From: Fumia sp045121595
GTDB taxonomy: Bacteria; Bacillota; Clostridia; Oscillospirales; Ruminococcaceae
Direction of reading: 5' to 3'
DNA: 25,683 bases
Assembly (NCBI GenBank): GCA_045121595.1
Contig: JBGVGI010000082.1
Location: forward strand, 1-25,683
Below, piece by piece: positions 8,088 through 15,608 of the stretch (the first letter of the stretch is position 1; the number at the start of each line of letters is the position of its first letter). The translations under genes and the position numbers were made by a program. Under the pieces are notes generated by a model. The model saw only the letters and a program-made list of their open reading frames with translations, had not been told where the DNA came from and did no database searches.

Positions 8088-8116
8088 TTGACACTTAAGA
8101 AGTTTTGTGTTATTCT
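8088..8116 (+). promoter_or_regulatory. Consensus sigma-A promoter of the DMT permease
   Basis: A perfect -35 TTGACA (8088-8093), a 17-nt spacer and TATTCT (8111-8116) start two bases after the stop codon of GH-A1. The permease can therefore be expressed independently. Confidence 0.75.
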
Positions 8117-8133
8117 AATTCAGGTGATGGAAA

Positions 8134-9012
8134 ATGGGTTATATATTTTTGTGCTTTGCACTTATGGCAGGACTTGTCAAAGGCTACTGCGGTAAGCGAA
8201 CAAGCGGAATCGCAACTACTGTAAACGATGCTATGGTCTCAAACTTTATCAGGATGCTTTTTTGTATACTGACGGGGTTTGCGCTTATAATTTTTCAGAA
8301 TTCGGTGGAACTTTTAAGGGTTGATTTGCAGACTCTTATGATTACTCTGCTTTCGGGATTTTCCACCTCGGTATTTGTTGTAAGTTGGCTCTTATCGGTA
8401 AGAAAAGGTGCTTATATGGTGGTCGAGGTTTTCCTTATGATGGGGGTTTTAATTCCTATCGTGATTGGAAAAATTCTCTTTGACGAACCGATTTTGTTAA
8501 AACAGTATATCGGAATCGGAGTTTTGATTTTAGCAACTATTATTATGTGTATGTACAACAACAAGCAAAAAGGGAAGATCACAGTTCCTGTATTTTTGCT
8601 CTTGTGCCTTTGCGGTACGGCAAGTGGTTTTGCCGATTTTTCGCAGAAACTTTTCGTAAGAGTTGCAACCGATATACCTGTTTCTGTATTTAACCTTTAT
8701 ACTTATATATTCTCTGCAATCTGCCTTTTGCCTGCACTTTTTATAGGCAAAAAGGAAGAGGGAAGTACCTTCTCGGTTAAAAAGATTATCCTCTTTATCC
8801 TTATTATGTCGGTATGTCTTTTTGCGAACAGCTACTTTAAAACTCAGGCGGCGGTATACCTTGACTCAGCCACTCTTTACCCGCTTAATCAGGGTGCGGC
8901 ACTTATTTTAAGCTCTGCGATGTCTGCAGTATGTTTTAAAGAAAAGCTTACAGTGACTGCAATAACGGGACTTATAGTTGCTTTCATAGGTCTTATAATT
9001 ATTAACTTGTAA
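8134..9012 (+). CDS. EamA/DMT-superfamily permease
   Basis: A 292-aa integral membrane protein with about ten hydrophobic segments in two repeated halves, the EamA arrangement of the drug/metabolite transporter superfamily. The second half ends in the usual GLIVAFIGLIIINL helix, and an acidic residue follows the fourth helix of the first half (ILFDEPI). Members export or import metabolites, amino acids or sugars, and substrate cannot be read from sequence. AGGTGATGG precedes the ATG. It follows GH-A1 on the same strand, so uptake or efflux of a related sugar is a reasonable guess, but the separate strong promoter weakens that link. Confidence 0.85.
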   Translation: MGYIFLCFALMAGLVKGYCGKRTSGIATTVNDAMVSNFIRMLFCILTGFALIIFQNSVELLRVDLQTLMITLLSGFSTSVFVVSWLLSVRKGAYMVVEVFLMMGVLIPIVIGKILFDEPILLKQYIGIGVLILATIIMCMYNNKQKGKITVPVFLLLCLCGTASGFADFSQKLFVRVATDIPVSVFNLYTYIFSAICLLPALFIGKKEEGSTFSVKKIILFILIMSVCLFANSYFKTQAAVYLDSATLYPLNQGAALILSSAMSAVCFKEKLTVTAITGLIVAFIGLIIINL

Positions 9013-9042
9013 AAAAAGCTTAGGGGAAACCCTAAGCTTTTT
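9013..9042. terminator. Bidirectional terminator shared by convergent genes
   Basis: A 13-bp stem (AAAAAGCTTAGGG at 9013-9025 with its complement at 9030-9042) encloses a GAAA tetraloop, with A and T runs on either side. It begins right after the permease stop and contains the stop codon of the sialidase-like gene on the other strand. Confidence 0.9.
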
Positions 9043-10261
9043 CTATATGTATTATTCTTGACATAACGCATTTGCGGTTAATGCCGTCTTTGTCTTTTTT
9101 AGTAAAATCGGTATAAACCATAAGCGCTGTGTTGTCGTCGATTTCAAGGAGGGCTGTGTAACCGCAGGTGTCGGGAAGATTGTCTTTAAGGTTTTCGCCA
9201 GTGTCTTTTAAGATTTCAATGGCATCCTGCCAATTTCTACAGCTTTCATCGTCGGTTGCTCTTAAGAATACACCGGGGCGTCCGTAGGAAGCAAGGGTAA
9301 CACCGCATTTTAAGGCAAGAAGCTGTGGCCAGACACCGAAGGTATCAAACATCAAAGGCTCAGACCAGTTTATACCGTCGGTACTTCTTGCGATATAACA
9401 AGGAGAGGATATAGAGAAGTTGCGGCTTCCCGTACGGAGAATGGTAATCATACTGCCGTCAGGTGCAAAATGCAGACAAGGCTCACAGAAGCCTTCTTCT
9501 TTGAATGCCTCGGGGAAATTAAGCTTACCCGGTGTGTAGGGGATAAAGCTTTTAAGCTTAAAGCTTTTGCCGTTGTCTTTGGACTGAAAATACGAGCAGA
9601 AATAATAAGGGAGAGTAATCTCCATCGTTTCAGGGTTTCTGCCGTAGTCATAGTGAGCTATCCAGAGAGTTTTATCGGGGGCTATGACGGGGTCAAAGGA
9701 ACGCGGGAAGCATCTTAAGACAAAGTGGCTGTCGTCAGTGCCTTTTCCGAGATACATACACTGACCCGGATAGTCAAGCTCACACTCAAAGCTTTCTTCT
9801 TTTTTTGTTTTGGGGTCGTAGGTTTTAAATTCCCAGTTTTTTGAAGCAAGGTCATCGGGGATATTTTCTGCAGGGGTTATAAGCCCGTAAGTAAGGTTAC
9901 CGATATAGGTAAAATAGGTGTTCGGAAGTTCCTTATAGTAATTTTTACGGGTAGCAACGGGCGGGTTTTGTACCGATTTCAAGTACTTTCCGTTATCAAG
10001 TAAAACTCCCGTCTGGGAAGAGATATGCTTTTCTTCATCTTTTTTTATTTCTTCCCAGGACTTTCCGTTGTCGGAAGAAATCATAAGTTTTCTGGGGATT
10101 CCCTCATCTTCGGGCAAATCTTTGCAGTCATCAAAGGAAACCACAATTCTGCCGTCTTTTATTCTGTGAAGATGGGGAAACTGCACGGGACCCCATCCGA
10201 CGTTTGCAGCAGGGCCTTCGTACACTAAAACGGGGTCATCTATCGTAATTTTGATACTCAA
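9032..10261 (-). CDS. Sialidase-like beta-propeller protein
   Basis: A 409-aa protein with at least three Asp-box-like repeats: SSDNGKSW near residues 62-69, SKDNGKSF near 230, and STDGINWSEP near 290. Their spacing matches a six-bladed sialidase/BNR propeller. The usual Arg-Ile-Pro motif of true GH33 sialidases is not seen near the N-terminus (FPHLHRIKDGRIVVSF instead), so it may act on another sugar or be a glycosidase of a related propeller family. It has no signal peptide. Start: AAGGAG at 10270-10275 overlaps an in-frame GTG at 10270, so the TTG at 10261, with 8 nt spacing, is the likely start (Met-Ser-Ile-Lys). It has its own promoter and shares a terminator with the facing permease gene. 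Confidence 0.8.
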   Translation of the reverse strand: MSIKITIDDPVLVYEGPAANVGWGPVQFPHLHRIKDGRIVVSFDDCKDLPEDEGIPRKLMISSDNGKSWEEIKKDEEKHISSQTGVLLDNGKYLKSVQNPPVATRKNYYKELPNTYFTYIGNLTYGLITPAENIPDDLASKNWEFKTYDPKTKKEESFECELDYPGQCMYLGKGTDDSHFVLRCFPRSFDPVIAPDKTLWIAHYDYGRNPETMEITLPYYFCSYFQSKDNGKSFKLKSFIPYTPGKLNFPEAFKEEGFCEPCLHFAPDGSMITILRTGSRNFSISSPCYIARSTDGINWSEPLMFDTFGVWPQLLALKCGVTLASYGRPGVFLRATDDESCRNWQDAIEILKDTGENLKDNLPDTCGYTALLEIDDNTALMVYTDFTKKDKDGINRKCVMSRIIHIEKA

Positions 10262-10283
10262 AAAAATCACTCCTTCGAGCTTG

Positions 10284-10312
10284 ATTATACCATATAGGAG
10301 TAGCTAATTCAA
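10284..10312 (-). promoter_or_regulatory. Sigma-A promoter of the sialidase-like gene
   Basis: On the minus strand TTGAAT (10307-10312), a 17-nt spacer and a perfect TATAAT (10284-10289) sit between the terminator of the deacetylase/lipoprotein unit and the AAGGAG site. Confidence 0.75.
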
Positions 10313-10321
10313 CAAAAAAAC

Positions 10322-10347
10322 AAGACATCTTTTTGAAAAGATGTCTT
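10322..10347 (-). terminator. Terminator of the deacetylase/lipoprotein unit
   Basis: AAGACATCTTTT (10322-10333) pairs perfectly with AAAAGATGTCTT (10336-10347). On the minus strand the 3' arm is followed by GTTTTTTTG. It lies just after the lipoprotein stop codon. The core is almost the same as the hairpin at 5679-5702. Confidence 0.85.
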
Positions 10348-10354
10348 ACTTTTT

Positions 10355-10894
10355 TTATTTAGCTTCAAAGAATCCGTACATCAAATCGGTGTTCAGAAGT
10401 CCGTAACCCGGGAGAGTTGCGGCAACGGGGTAGTGACACCAGCTTAAGAATTCCATCGAGAGATTTTTTGTAGGTGCACCGGGGAGGTAGAGTATAAATT
10501 CCTTACAGTCTTCAATTCCACGTGCTGCAGCAGAAACGTACTGAATACCGTTTTCAATCCAGCTTGAGCCTACGATGTCACCTAAATTAACGCCCTCGGT
10601 TGTGAGCTTGTAAGAATAGTCGTTAAGCTTTTTGATTTTACTGAATTCGCCCGTGAACTCACACTTTGTAACAGTACCCTTGGGGTAATCTGTGTCAACG
10701 TCATCGGGGTTTACGTTCATATAAGTTCCCTTGAAAGTACCGTCTTTATTGATGACGATATCGGTGCGTCCTGCCCCTGAGTCATCGGTAAGAACGAGGG
10801 CTAATTCTTCGCTCTCAAACGGCATTGTTTTGGTGCAAGAGCAAAGGGATACTAAAAGTATCAGGCAAAGGGTAATTGATAAAAACTTTCTCAT
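10355..10894 (-). CDS. Small predicted lipoprotein of unknown function
   Basis: A 179-aa protein. It begins MRKFLSITLCLILLVSLCSC, a positively charged start, a hydrophobic core and a lipobox-like end with Cys20 as the likely lipidated residue, so it should sit on the outer face of the cytoplasmic membrane. The mature part is rich in beta-strand sequence and ends with a segment around FILYLPGAPTKNLSMEFL. No known domain was recognised. Its ATG overlaps the deacetylase stop codon (ATGA), and AAGGAG lies in the last codons of that gene, so the two are translationally coupled. It is one of two proteins in the window with a visible export signal, the other being the truncated one at the right edge. 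Confidence 0.8.
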   Translation of the reverse strand: MRKFLSITLCLILLVSLCSCTKTMPFESEELALVLTDDSGAGRTDIVINKDGTFKGTYMNVNPDDVDTDYPKGTVTKCEFTGEFSKIKKLNDYSYKLTTEGVNLGDIVGSSWIENGIQYVSAAARGIEDCKEFILYLPGAPTKNLSMEFLSWCHYPVAATLPGYGLLNTDLMYGFFEAK

Positions 10895-11568
10895 AATAAA
10901 ATCTCCTTATTTGTTCCGTAGAAAATATCGTCTTTATTGCTTATAAGCTTGAAAAATTCTTCAAGCTTTTGCCAGTACGAGGTATCAAAGTCCATTTCGT
11001 AGGAATGTCCCCAGATGTAGAAAATCTGTGGGGTTTCGGGTTTTAAATCCACGAATTTCTGTCCTAAATCCATCAAAACATCAAGGTCTAAGTGATAAAC
11101 TGACGGGTTAAACCTGTAAAGATTATCCTGCAAATCAAAGTTGTTGGTACTCGTGATGGTACGGGCATATTTAACACCCGTGTTGTTTTTTATTATCTCA
11201 GCCACACGGTCGTCGTTATTGACACCGCCGCAAGGGTAAGCCATTCCGACAACTTCGTATCCGACAAGCTCGGAAAGGTTGAGTCTGTCAGTTTCCACCT
11301 GATATATAATCTCCTCTTCGGAAAGGGTGGTGAGATTGGGATGAGTCAGGGTATGTACCGCTACCTCGTGACCTTCGTAGACTTCTTTGATTTGTTCCTT
11401 TTTTATTTTATAATGGGAAACGGTTTTATGGATATCACCTCTGCCGAGAAGCTCGGAGTTAAGATTAAAAGTGCATTTTAAATTGTATTTATTGAGAAGG
11501 TTGATAAGACGGATATCCTGAGTGACGCCATCGTCATAACTGAAAGTTACTGCCTTTTTAAAATCCAT
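10891..11568 (-). CDS. NodB-like polysaccharide deacetylase-family protein (CE4 type)
   Basis: A 225-aa protein of the NodB fold. Motif 1 is TFSYDDG with Asp12 and Asp13. Motif 2 is HTLTH with metal-binding His72 and His76. Motif 3 reads AYPCGG instead of the usual Arg-x-Pro-Tyr, so the conserved Arg is missing. A late WGHSYEMD segment supplies another His. The family removes N- or O-acetyl groups from glycans using a divalent metal. No signal peptide is present, unusual for cell-wall deacetylases, which suggests a cytoplasmic substrate such as an imported acetylated sugar. Start: AAGGAGG lies 5 nt before the ATG at 11568, and the 13 codons upstream are rejected. It is coupled to the lipoprotein gene. 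Confidence 0.82.
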   Translation of the reverse strand: MDFKKAVTFSYDDGVTQDIRLINLLNKYNLKCTFNLNSELLGRGDIHKTVSHYKIKKEQIKEVYEGHEVAVHTLTHPNLTTLSEEEIIYQVETDRLNLSELVGYEVVGMAYPCGGVNNDDRVAEIIKNNTGVKYARTITSTNNFDLQDNLYRFNPSVYHLDLDVLMDLGQKFVDLKPETPQIFYIWGHSYEMDFDTSYWQKLEEFFKLISNKDDIFYGTNKEILL

Positions 11569-11587
11569 AAAAATCCTCCTTTTTTCT

Positions 11588-11616
11588 ATTCTATCACAAC
11601 AAAACAAAAAAGTAAA
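11588..11616 (-). promoter_or_regulatory. Probable promoter of the deacetylase/lipoprotein unit
   Basis: On the minus strand TTTACT (11611-11616), a 17-nt spacer and TAGAAT (11588-11593) lead into the AAGGAGG site. It is back to back with the promoter at 11623. Confidence 0.5.
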
Positions 11617-11622
11617 TATTTA

Positions 11623-11651
11623 TTGCTTTTAATTTTTTAAAGTGGTATAAT
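11623..11651 (+). promoter_or_regulatory. Promoter of the permease-YitT-AraC operon
   Basis: TTGCTT (11623-11628), a 17-nt spacer and a perfect TATAAT (11646-11651) precede an AAGAAGGG ribosome site and the ATG at 11674. Confidence 0.65.
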
Positions 11652-11673
11652 TGCCTATGAAAGAAGGGTTGGT

Positions 11674-12408
11674 ATGGATTTTTCGGTTACAAGAATTACG
11701 TTGCTTATACTTATTGCGGCAGCGGCTTCGTTTGTGCAACGTGTAAGCGGATTCGGTTCGGGAATTACCGCTATGATGTTTATGCCGTATATTTTTAACG
11801 ATACTCCGACTGCGGCGGCAATTTCCTCGCTCTGGTCGACGGCAACTTCATCGTATAATGCCGTAAAATACAGAAAGAATATAGCTTTTAAGATGATTAT
11901 ACCGCTTCTTTGCTCCTGTGCGGTTGTGTTGCCCGTTGCAGTAACCTTTTCAAAGGTTGTACCGCAAAGAATTATGAAGATGATTTTAGGCGTTGTTTTA
12001 GTAATATTAAGCGTTTATTTTCTGTCACTCAGTAACAAAATAAAGATGCGTCCTACCATTACAAACGGAATTATTTCGGGTAGTTTAGGGGCAGCCCTCA
12101 GCGGACTTTTTGCAACGGGTGGGCCACCAGTTGTGCTTTATCTTGTGAATGCTACCGATAATAAAACTATCTACTTTGCATCAATTCAGTTTTATTTTGC
12201 GATTATGGGTATCTATTCGGCGATAATCCGTGCGATTAACGGGATAATCGACTTGAAAGTTCTTTTGTACGTAATTATCGGGTTTGTCGGTTGCCTTGTG
12301 GGGGACAGTGTGGGCAGACTTGTCTTTAACAAACTCAACGGCGAAAAGGTTAAAAAGGTTATCTATATCGTGATGATAATAAGCGGTATTCTGATGATTG
12401 TAAGGTGA
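11674..12408 (+). CDS. TauE/SafE-family (TSUP) permease
   Basis: A 244-aa membrane protein with about eight hydrophobic segments. It shows the two family hallmarks: an N-terminal GFGSGITAMMFMPYIF segment after the first helix, and the repeat counterpart GSLGAALSGLFATGGPPVVLYL in the second half. The family moves sulfonates, sulfite, sulfoacetate and related organic anions across the cytoplasmic membrane. Length is typical. It is first in an operon with a YitT-type protein (4 nt gap) and an AraC regulator. Sulfated or sulfonated sugar use is an attractive link, but no sulfatase or sulfoquinovose enzyme is visible here, so the substrate is unknown. Confidence 0.88.
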   Translation: MDFSVTRITLLILIAAAASFVQRVSGFGSGITAMMFMPYIFNDTPTAAAISSLWSTATSSYNAVKYRKNIAFKMIIPLLCSCAVVLPVAVTFSKVVPQRIMKMILGVVLVILSVYFLSLSNKIKMRPTITNGIISGSLGAALSGLFATGGPPVVLYLVNATDNKTIYFASIQFYFAIMGIYSAIIRAINGIIDLKVLLYVIIGFVGCLVGDSVGRLVFNKLNGEKVKKVIYIVMIISGILMIVR

Positions 12409-12412
12409 TATT

Positions 12413-13288
12413 ATGAAAACAAAGTTCAAATCGGTATTTTCTTATCTTAATGTAATTTTAGTAGCGCTCCTGCTTGCTTTTAACTACTATATTTTTATTG
12501 TGGACAACAGTTTTGCACCTGCGGGGCTTAACGGTATCGCTACTATGATACAGTACAAAACAGGCTTTAGCATCAGTTATATGTCACTTATCATAAATAT
12601 TCCGCTTTGTGCTATTGCTTTTTTTCTTGTGGAAAAGAGTTTTTCGGTGAAAACTTTAGTTTTTGCGCTTGTTTATTCCTTTTCATTTTTGTTTTTGCAA
12701 CAGAGTAGCTTTGACTTTATAAAATACGATGCAAACGGCCACGATACCATTTTCCCCGTTATTATAAGTGGTGTGATTTCGGGAGTGGTGTACGGCATTT
12801 GTATGAAAAATAATTCCTCAACCGGCGGAACGGATGTTATTTCAAGGTATATAAATAAGGTGAAACCTCAGACCAATTTCTTCTTGGTTACCTTTACGTT
12901 AAACGCTTTTGTAGCGGTAATTTCCCTTTTTGTTTACTCTGAAAACACTCTTGACTATAAGCCTGTGGCACTTTGTATTACATACTGCTTTATCTCAAAC
13001 TTTGTGGGAAATTATATTATAAAGGGTACGAAAACTGCTTATAAATTCACTGTAATCACTACTCACGCGGATGAAATTTCAAAGGATATTGCAGTAAAGC
13101 TTCGCCACTCTGCTACAAAGATCACTGCAGAGGGTACATATACGGGTAACGAAAAACAAGTGCTTTTATGCGTTGTAAACCCTCATCAGCTTGTGGATTT
13201 CAAACAGATTATAAATTCTTATTCCGATACTTTTGCTTTTTATGAGCTTGTAAACGAAACCTACGGAAATTTTAAAAAGATAAAATAG
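12413..13288 (+). CDS. YitT-family membrane protein (DUF161 + DUF2179)
   Basis: A 291-aa protein. Residues ~1-200 contain five to six hydrophobic helices with family signatures near APAGLNGIATMI, ISGVVYGICMKNNSSTGGTDVISRYI and FVGNYIIKGTKTAYKF. The soluble C-terminal domain (~215-291) matches the DUF2179 pattern, including AEGTYTGNEKQVLLCVVNPHQ. Members are common in Firmicutes, and their biochemical role is not settled. Its AGGTGA ribosome site overlaps the stop codon of the TSUP gene, so the pair is tightly coupled, and an AraC gene follows after 11 nt. Identification is secure; function is not. Confidence 0.9.
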   Translation: MKTKFKSVFSYLNVILVALLLAFNYYIFIVDNSFAPAGLNGIATMIQYKTGFSISYMSLIINIPLCAIAFFLVEKSFSVKTLVFALVYSFSFLFLQQSSFDFIKYDANGHDTIFPVIISGVISGVVYGICMKNNSSTGGTDVISRYINKVKPQTNFFLVTFTLNAFVAVISLFVYSENTLDYKPVALCITYCFISNFVGNYIIKGTKTAYKFTVITTHADEISKDIAVKLRHSATKITAEGTYTGNEKQVLLCVVNPHQLVDFKQIINSYSDTFAFYELVNETYGNFKKIK

Positions 13289-13299
13289 GGGGGAATCCC

Positions 13300-14106
13300 G
13301 TGAGGTACGACGATCACTTCAAAAGCCGTTATAAGGCGGCACCCGTAAGTATATACGAAAACCGTTTGTATGAAACCTCACCGCATATTCATAACGAGCT
13401 TGAGATAATTTACGTAGAAGTGGGAAAAACTTATGCAGTGGTGGGAAACGATAGCTTTGAAGCGAAAAAAGGTGAACTTATTTTTGTAAATCCTTTAGAA
13501 GTACACGCCTTTATCCCTGATACTGAAAAAGCGTACTGCCACAAATGTATCTGCTTTGATTTGTCGCTCATTGTGGACAAAAAGATGGCGGAGAATTTAC
13601 ATAACGGCGGTACAACGATTTTGCATAAAATAAAAGACGACGTTTTGAGTGATTTATTCTTAAAGCTTTATGATATGGCGGAATCGGATAAGGATACAGC
13701 CTTGTTTGATATTTCGGCAACAGTTTCGATGATGTTTTCAAGACTTATAAATGAAAATCTTTTCGGGCATAAAGAAAAAAACTCAAAGAGTGCGGAGTTT
13801 TGTAAAAGGGTTATCTCCTATATCGGTGAAAACTATGCTCTTGATATTTCATCAAAAGATATAGCGAAAGCTCTTTTTTACACCCAAAGTTATTTCTGCC
13901 GAAGCTTTAAAGAAAACTTTAACGTTTCATTTTCGGAATACTTAAATATGCACAGGATACTTGTTGCAAAGGAAAAACTTTGCGATAAAGGTAAGAAAGT
14001 GTACGATATTTCTTCTGAATGCGGGTTTTCAAGTCCTGAGTATTTTGCAAGGGTGTTTAAGAAAAGTGTAGGTTTATCTCCGCTTGAATACAGAAAAAAT
14101 CAATAG
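13300..14106 (+). CDS. AraC-family transcriptional regulator (3)
   Basis: A 268-aa regulator with a GTG start 6 nt after AGGGGGG. The N-terminal cupin sensor (~25-95) shows PHIHNELEIIYVEVGKTYAV and KKGELIFVNPLEVHAF. The C-terminal double helix-turn-helix (~170-266) shows SSKDIAKALFYTQSYFCRSF and YDISSECGFSSPEYFARVF, ending LSPLEYRKNQ. Residues CICFDLSLIVDKKMAENLH match AraC regulator 2 almost position for position, so the two are paralogues. It ends the TSUP-YitT operon and is followed, after a terminator, by GH-A2, a paralogue of the hydrolase beside AraC 2. Control of GH-A2 and/or its own operon is inferred. Confidence 0.92.
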   Translation: MRYDDHFKSRYKAAPVSIYENRLYETSPHIHNELEIIYVEVGKTYAVVGNDSFEAKKGELIFVNPLEVHAFIPDTEKAYCHKCICFDLSLIVDKKMAENLHNGGTTILHKIKDDVLSDLFLKLYDMAESDKDTALFDISATVSMMFSRLINENLFGHKEKNSKSAEFCKRVISYIGENYALDISSKDIAKALFYTQSYFCRSFKENFNVSFSEYLNMHRILVAKEKLCDKGKKVYDISSECGFSSPEYFARVFKKSVGLSPLEYRKNQ

Positions 14107-14108
14107 AG

Positions 14109-14152
14109 TACAGAAAATAGGGAAAGTGAGTCCTTATTTTCTGTATTTTTTT
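14109..14152 (+). terminator. Strong terminator after the AraC 3 operon
   Basis: A 15-bp stem (14109-14123 with 14131-14145) contains one G-U pair and a 7-nt loop AAGTGAG, followed by seven T residues. It lies 2 nt after the AraC stop codon and separates it from GH-A2. Confidence 0.92.
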
Positions 14153-14153
14153 A

Positions 14154-14162
14154 TGTTAAAAT
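14154..14162 (+). promoter_or_regulatory. Extended -10 promoter of GH-A2
   Basis: TG at 14154-14155, one base, then TAAAAT at 14157-14162 form an extended -10. The matching -35 position (TTATTT at 14134-14139) is weak and lies inside the terminator stem. The leader before the GAGGTGAT ribosome site is very short. Confidence 0.45.
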
Positions 14163-14179
14163 GAAAACGAGGTGATATT

Positions 14180-15577
14180 ATGAAAAGAGTTGCAATAATT
14201 TATGGAGAATTAACCGATTTGCAGAAAAAGGCAATAGAGGTTTTAGGGGAATTTTTGCTTGAGTATACAAAGGAATATCCGATGTGTTTTGAAAATGGCG
14301 CCCCTTTTGATAAGGAGAATTTTCATTGTATTTATATAGGAACAAAGGCTACTAACCCTTATATTAAGGAAAACAGTAAGGCGTGTCTTACAAAAGAGCA
14401 GGAGTACTTAATAAAGGTAGAAGACGGGGTTTCGATAATTGAAGGGTATGACGATGCGGGTGTTCTTTACGGATGCGTTGATTTTTATAACAAGTATCTT
14501 TTAAGCATTGAATATAAGCTGACACTTTATTTTTCAATTAAAAATCCTTTTGAAGAAAAACTTCCTGATTTTGAGCTTTGGTCATCACCGTCTGTAAAAG
14601 ACCGCGGTATCTGGACGTGGGGACACGTTATCTATAACTACCGCAGTTTTATCGACAATATGTTAAAGCTTAAGATGAATACCTTGATTGTATGGAACGA
14701 TTTTGTACCGATTAACGCCAAAGAGATGATTGAGTATGCACATTCAAACGGGGTTAAGGTGTTCTTTGGATTTTCGTGGTGCTGGGATACCGACTGCAAC
14801 AGATTTTCACTCGATACCATTTTAAACGAAAGTGAAAACGTCTTTGAAAAATACGAAAAAGAGTATGCTAATCTTAACGCCGACGGAATTTACTTCCAGT
14901 CCTTTACAGAGCTTGACAAGGATAACATCAACGGCATTCTTATTGCCGATGCGGTGACGAAATTTGTAAATCACACAAGTAATCTTTTCTTTGAAAAGTA
15001 TCCCGCTATTGAATTGCAGTTTGGTTTACACGCAAATTCTGTTCACGATAAGCTTCAGTTTATCAAAAACGTTGACGAGAGAATAAGAATTGTCTGGGAA
15101 AACTGTAAAGTATTCCCGTTTATTGATTTTACCTATGACGATAAGCTTTTTGAGGAGGGAAAATCCTTTGTAAAGGAAATTGCTTTACTGCGTGGAAATG
15201 CCGATAAATTCGGGGTTGTGACCAAATGCTCCTCGGCACTCGACTGGAACAACTTTAAACACGCTGACTCCTCTGTCTTTATCGGAAAAGGGTCAAAATC
15301 CTTTATTGATAACCGAATTGTGAGAAAAAGTAAGCTCTGGAAGATGGTGCAGTCTTACTGGTTTAACCATGCAGACAAAGCTTACGAGATGATAAAGCTT
15401 ATGGCGGATGTTAAAAAAGGAGATTTACTTATCACATCGCTTGTTGAGGATGGGGTGTTTGAAGAAAATATCTTTTTCCACATAGCCCTTTATTCCGAGA
15501 TGCTATGGGATACCGATTCGGAATACAAAGAACTTGTAAATCAGGTAGCTTTAAGGGATTATATAACCTTTGCATAA
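14180..15577 (+). CDS. Predicted cytoplasmic glycoside hydrolase, paralogue of GH-A1 (GH-A2)
   Basis: A 465-aa protein collinear with GH-A1 at 6634. It has a small N-terminal alpha/beta domain (YIGTKAT...DDAGVLYGCVDFYNKY) and a TIM barrel opening with RGIWTWGHVIYNYRSFIDNM. The best conserved blocks are LIVWNDFVPINA, ADGIYFQSFTEL (Glu244), QFGLHANSVHDKLQFI (His284) and IRIVWENCKVFP (Glu307), candidates for active-site residues. No signal peptide. GAGGTGAT gives the ATG at 14180. It is monocistronic, bounded by terminators on both sides, and lies next to AraC regulator 3. The conserved Glu pair suggests a working hydrolase, not a decayed copy. Substrate is probably related to, but different from, that of GH-A1. 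Confidence 0.75.
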   Translation: MKRVAIIYGELTDLQKKAIEVLGEFLLEYTKEYPMCFENGAPFDKENFHCIYIGTKATNPYIKENSKACLTKEQEYLIKVEDGVSIIEGYDDAGVLYGCVDFYNKYLLSIEYKLTLYFSIKNPFEEKLPDFELWSSPSVKDRGIWTWGHVIYNYRSFIDNMLKLKMNTLIVWNDFVPINAKEMIEYAHSNGVKVFFGFSWCWDTDCNRFSLDTILNESENVFEKYEKEYANLNADGIYFQSFTELDKDNINGILIADAVTKFVNHTSNLFFEKYPAIELQFGLHANSVHDKLQFIKNVDERIRIVWENCKVFPFIDFTYDDKLFEEGKSFVKEIALLRGNADKFGVVTKCSSALDWNNFKHADSSVFIGKGSKSFIDNRIVRKSKLWKMVQSYWFNHADKAYEMIKLMADVKKGDLLITSLVEDGVFEENIFFHIALYSEMLWDTDSEYKELVNQVALRDYITFA

Positions 15578-15578
15578 G

Positions 15579-15608
15579 AAAAATCCGCATCTAACGATGC
15601 GGATTTTT
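15579..15608. terminator. Bidirectional terminator between GH-A2 and LacI genes
   Basis: A 13-bp stem AAAAATCCGCATC/GATGCGGATTTTT has a TAAC loop and A/T runs on both sides. It starts 2 nt after the GH-A2 stop, and the last codons and stop of the LacI gene lie inside it. Confidence 0.92.
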
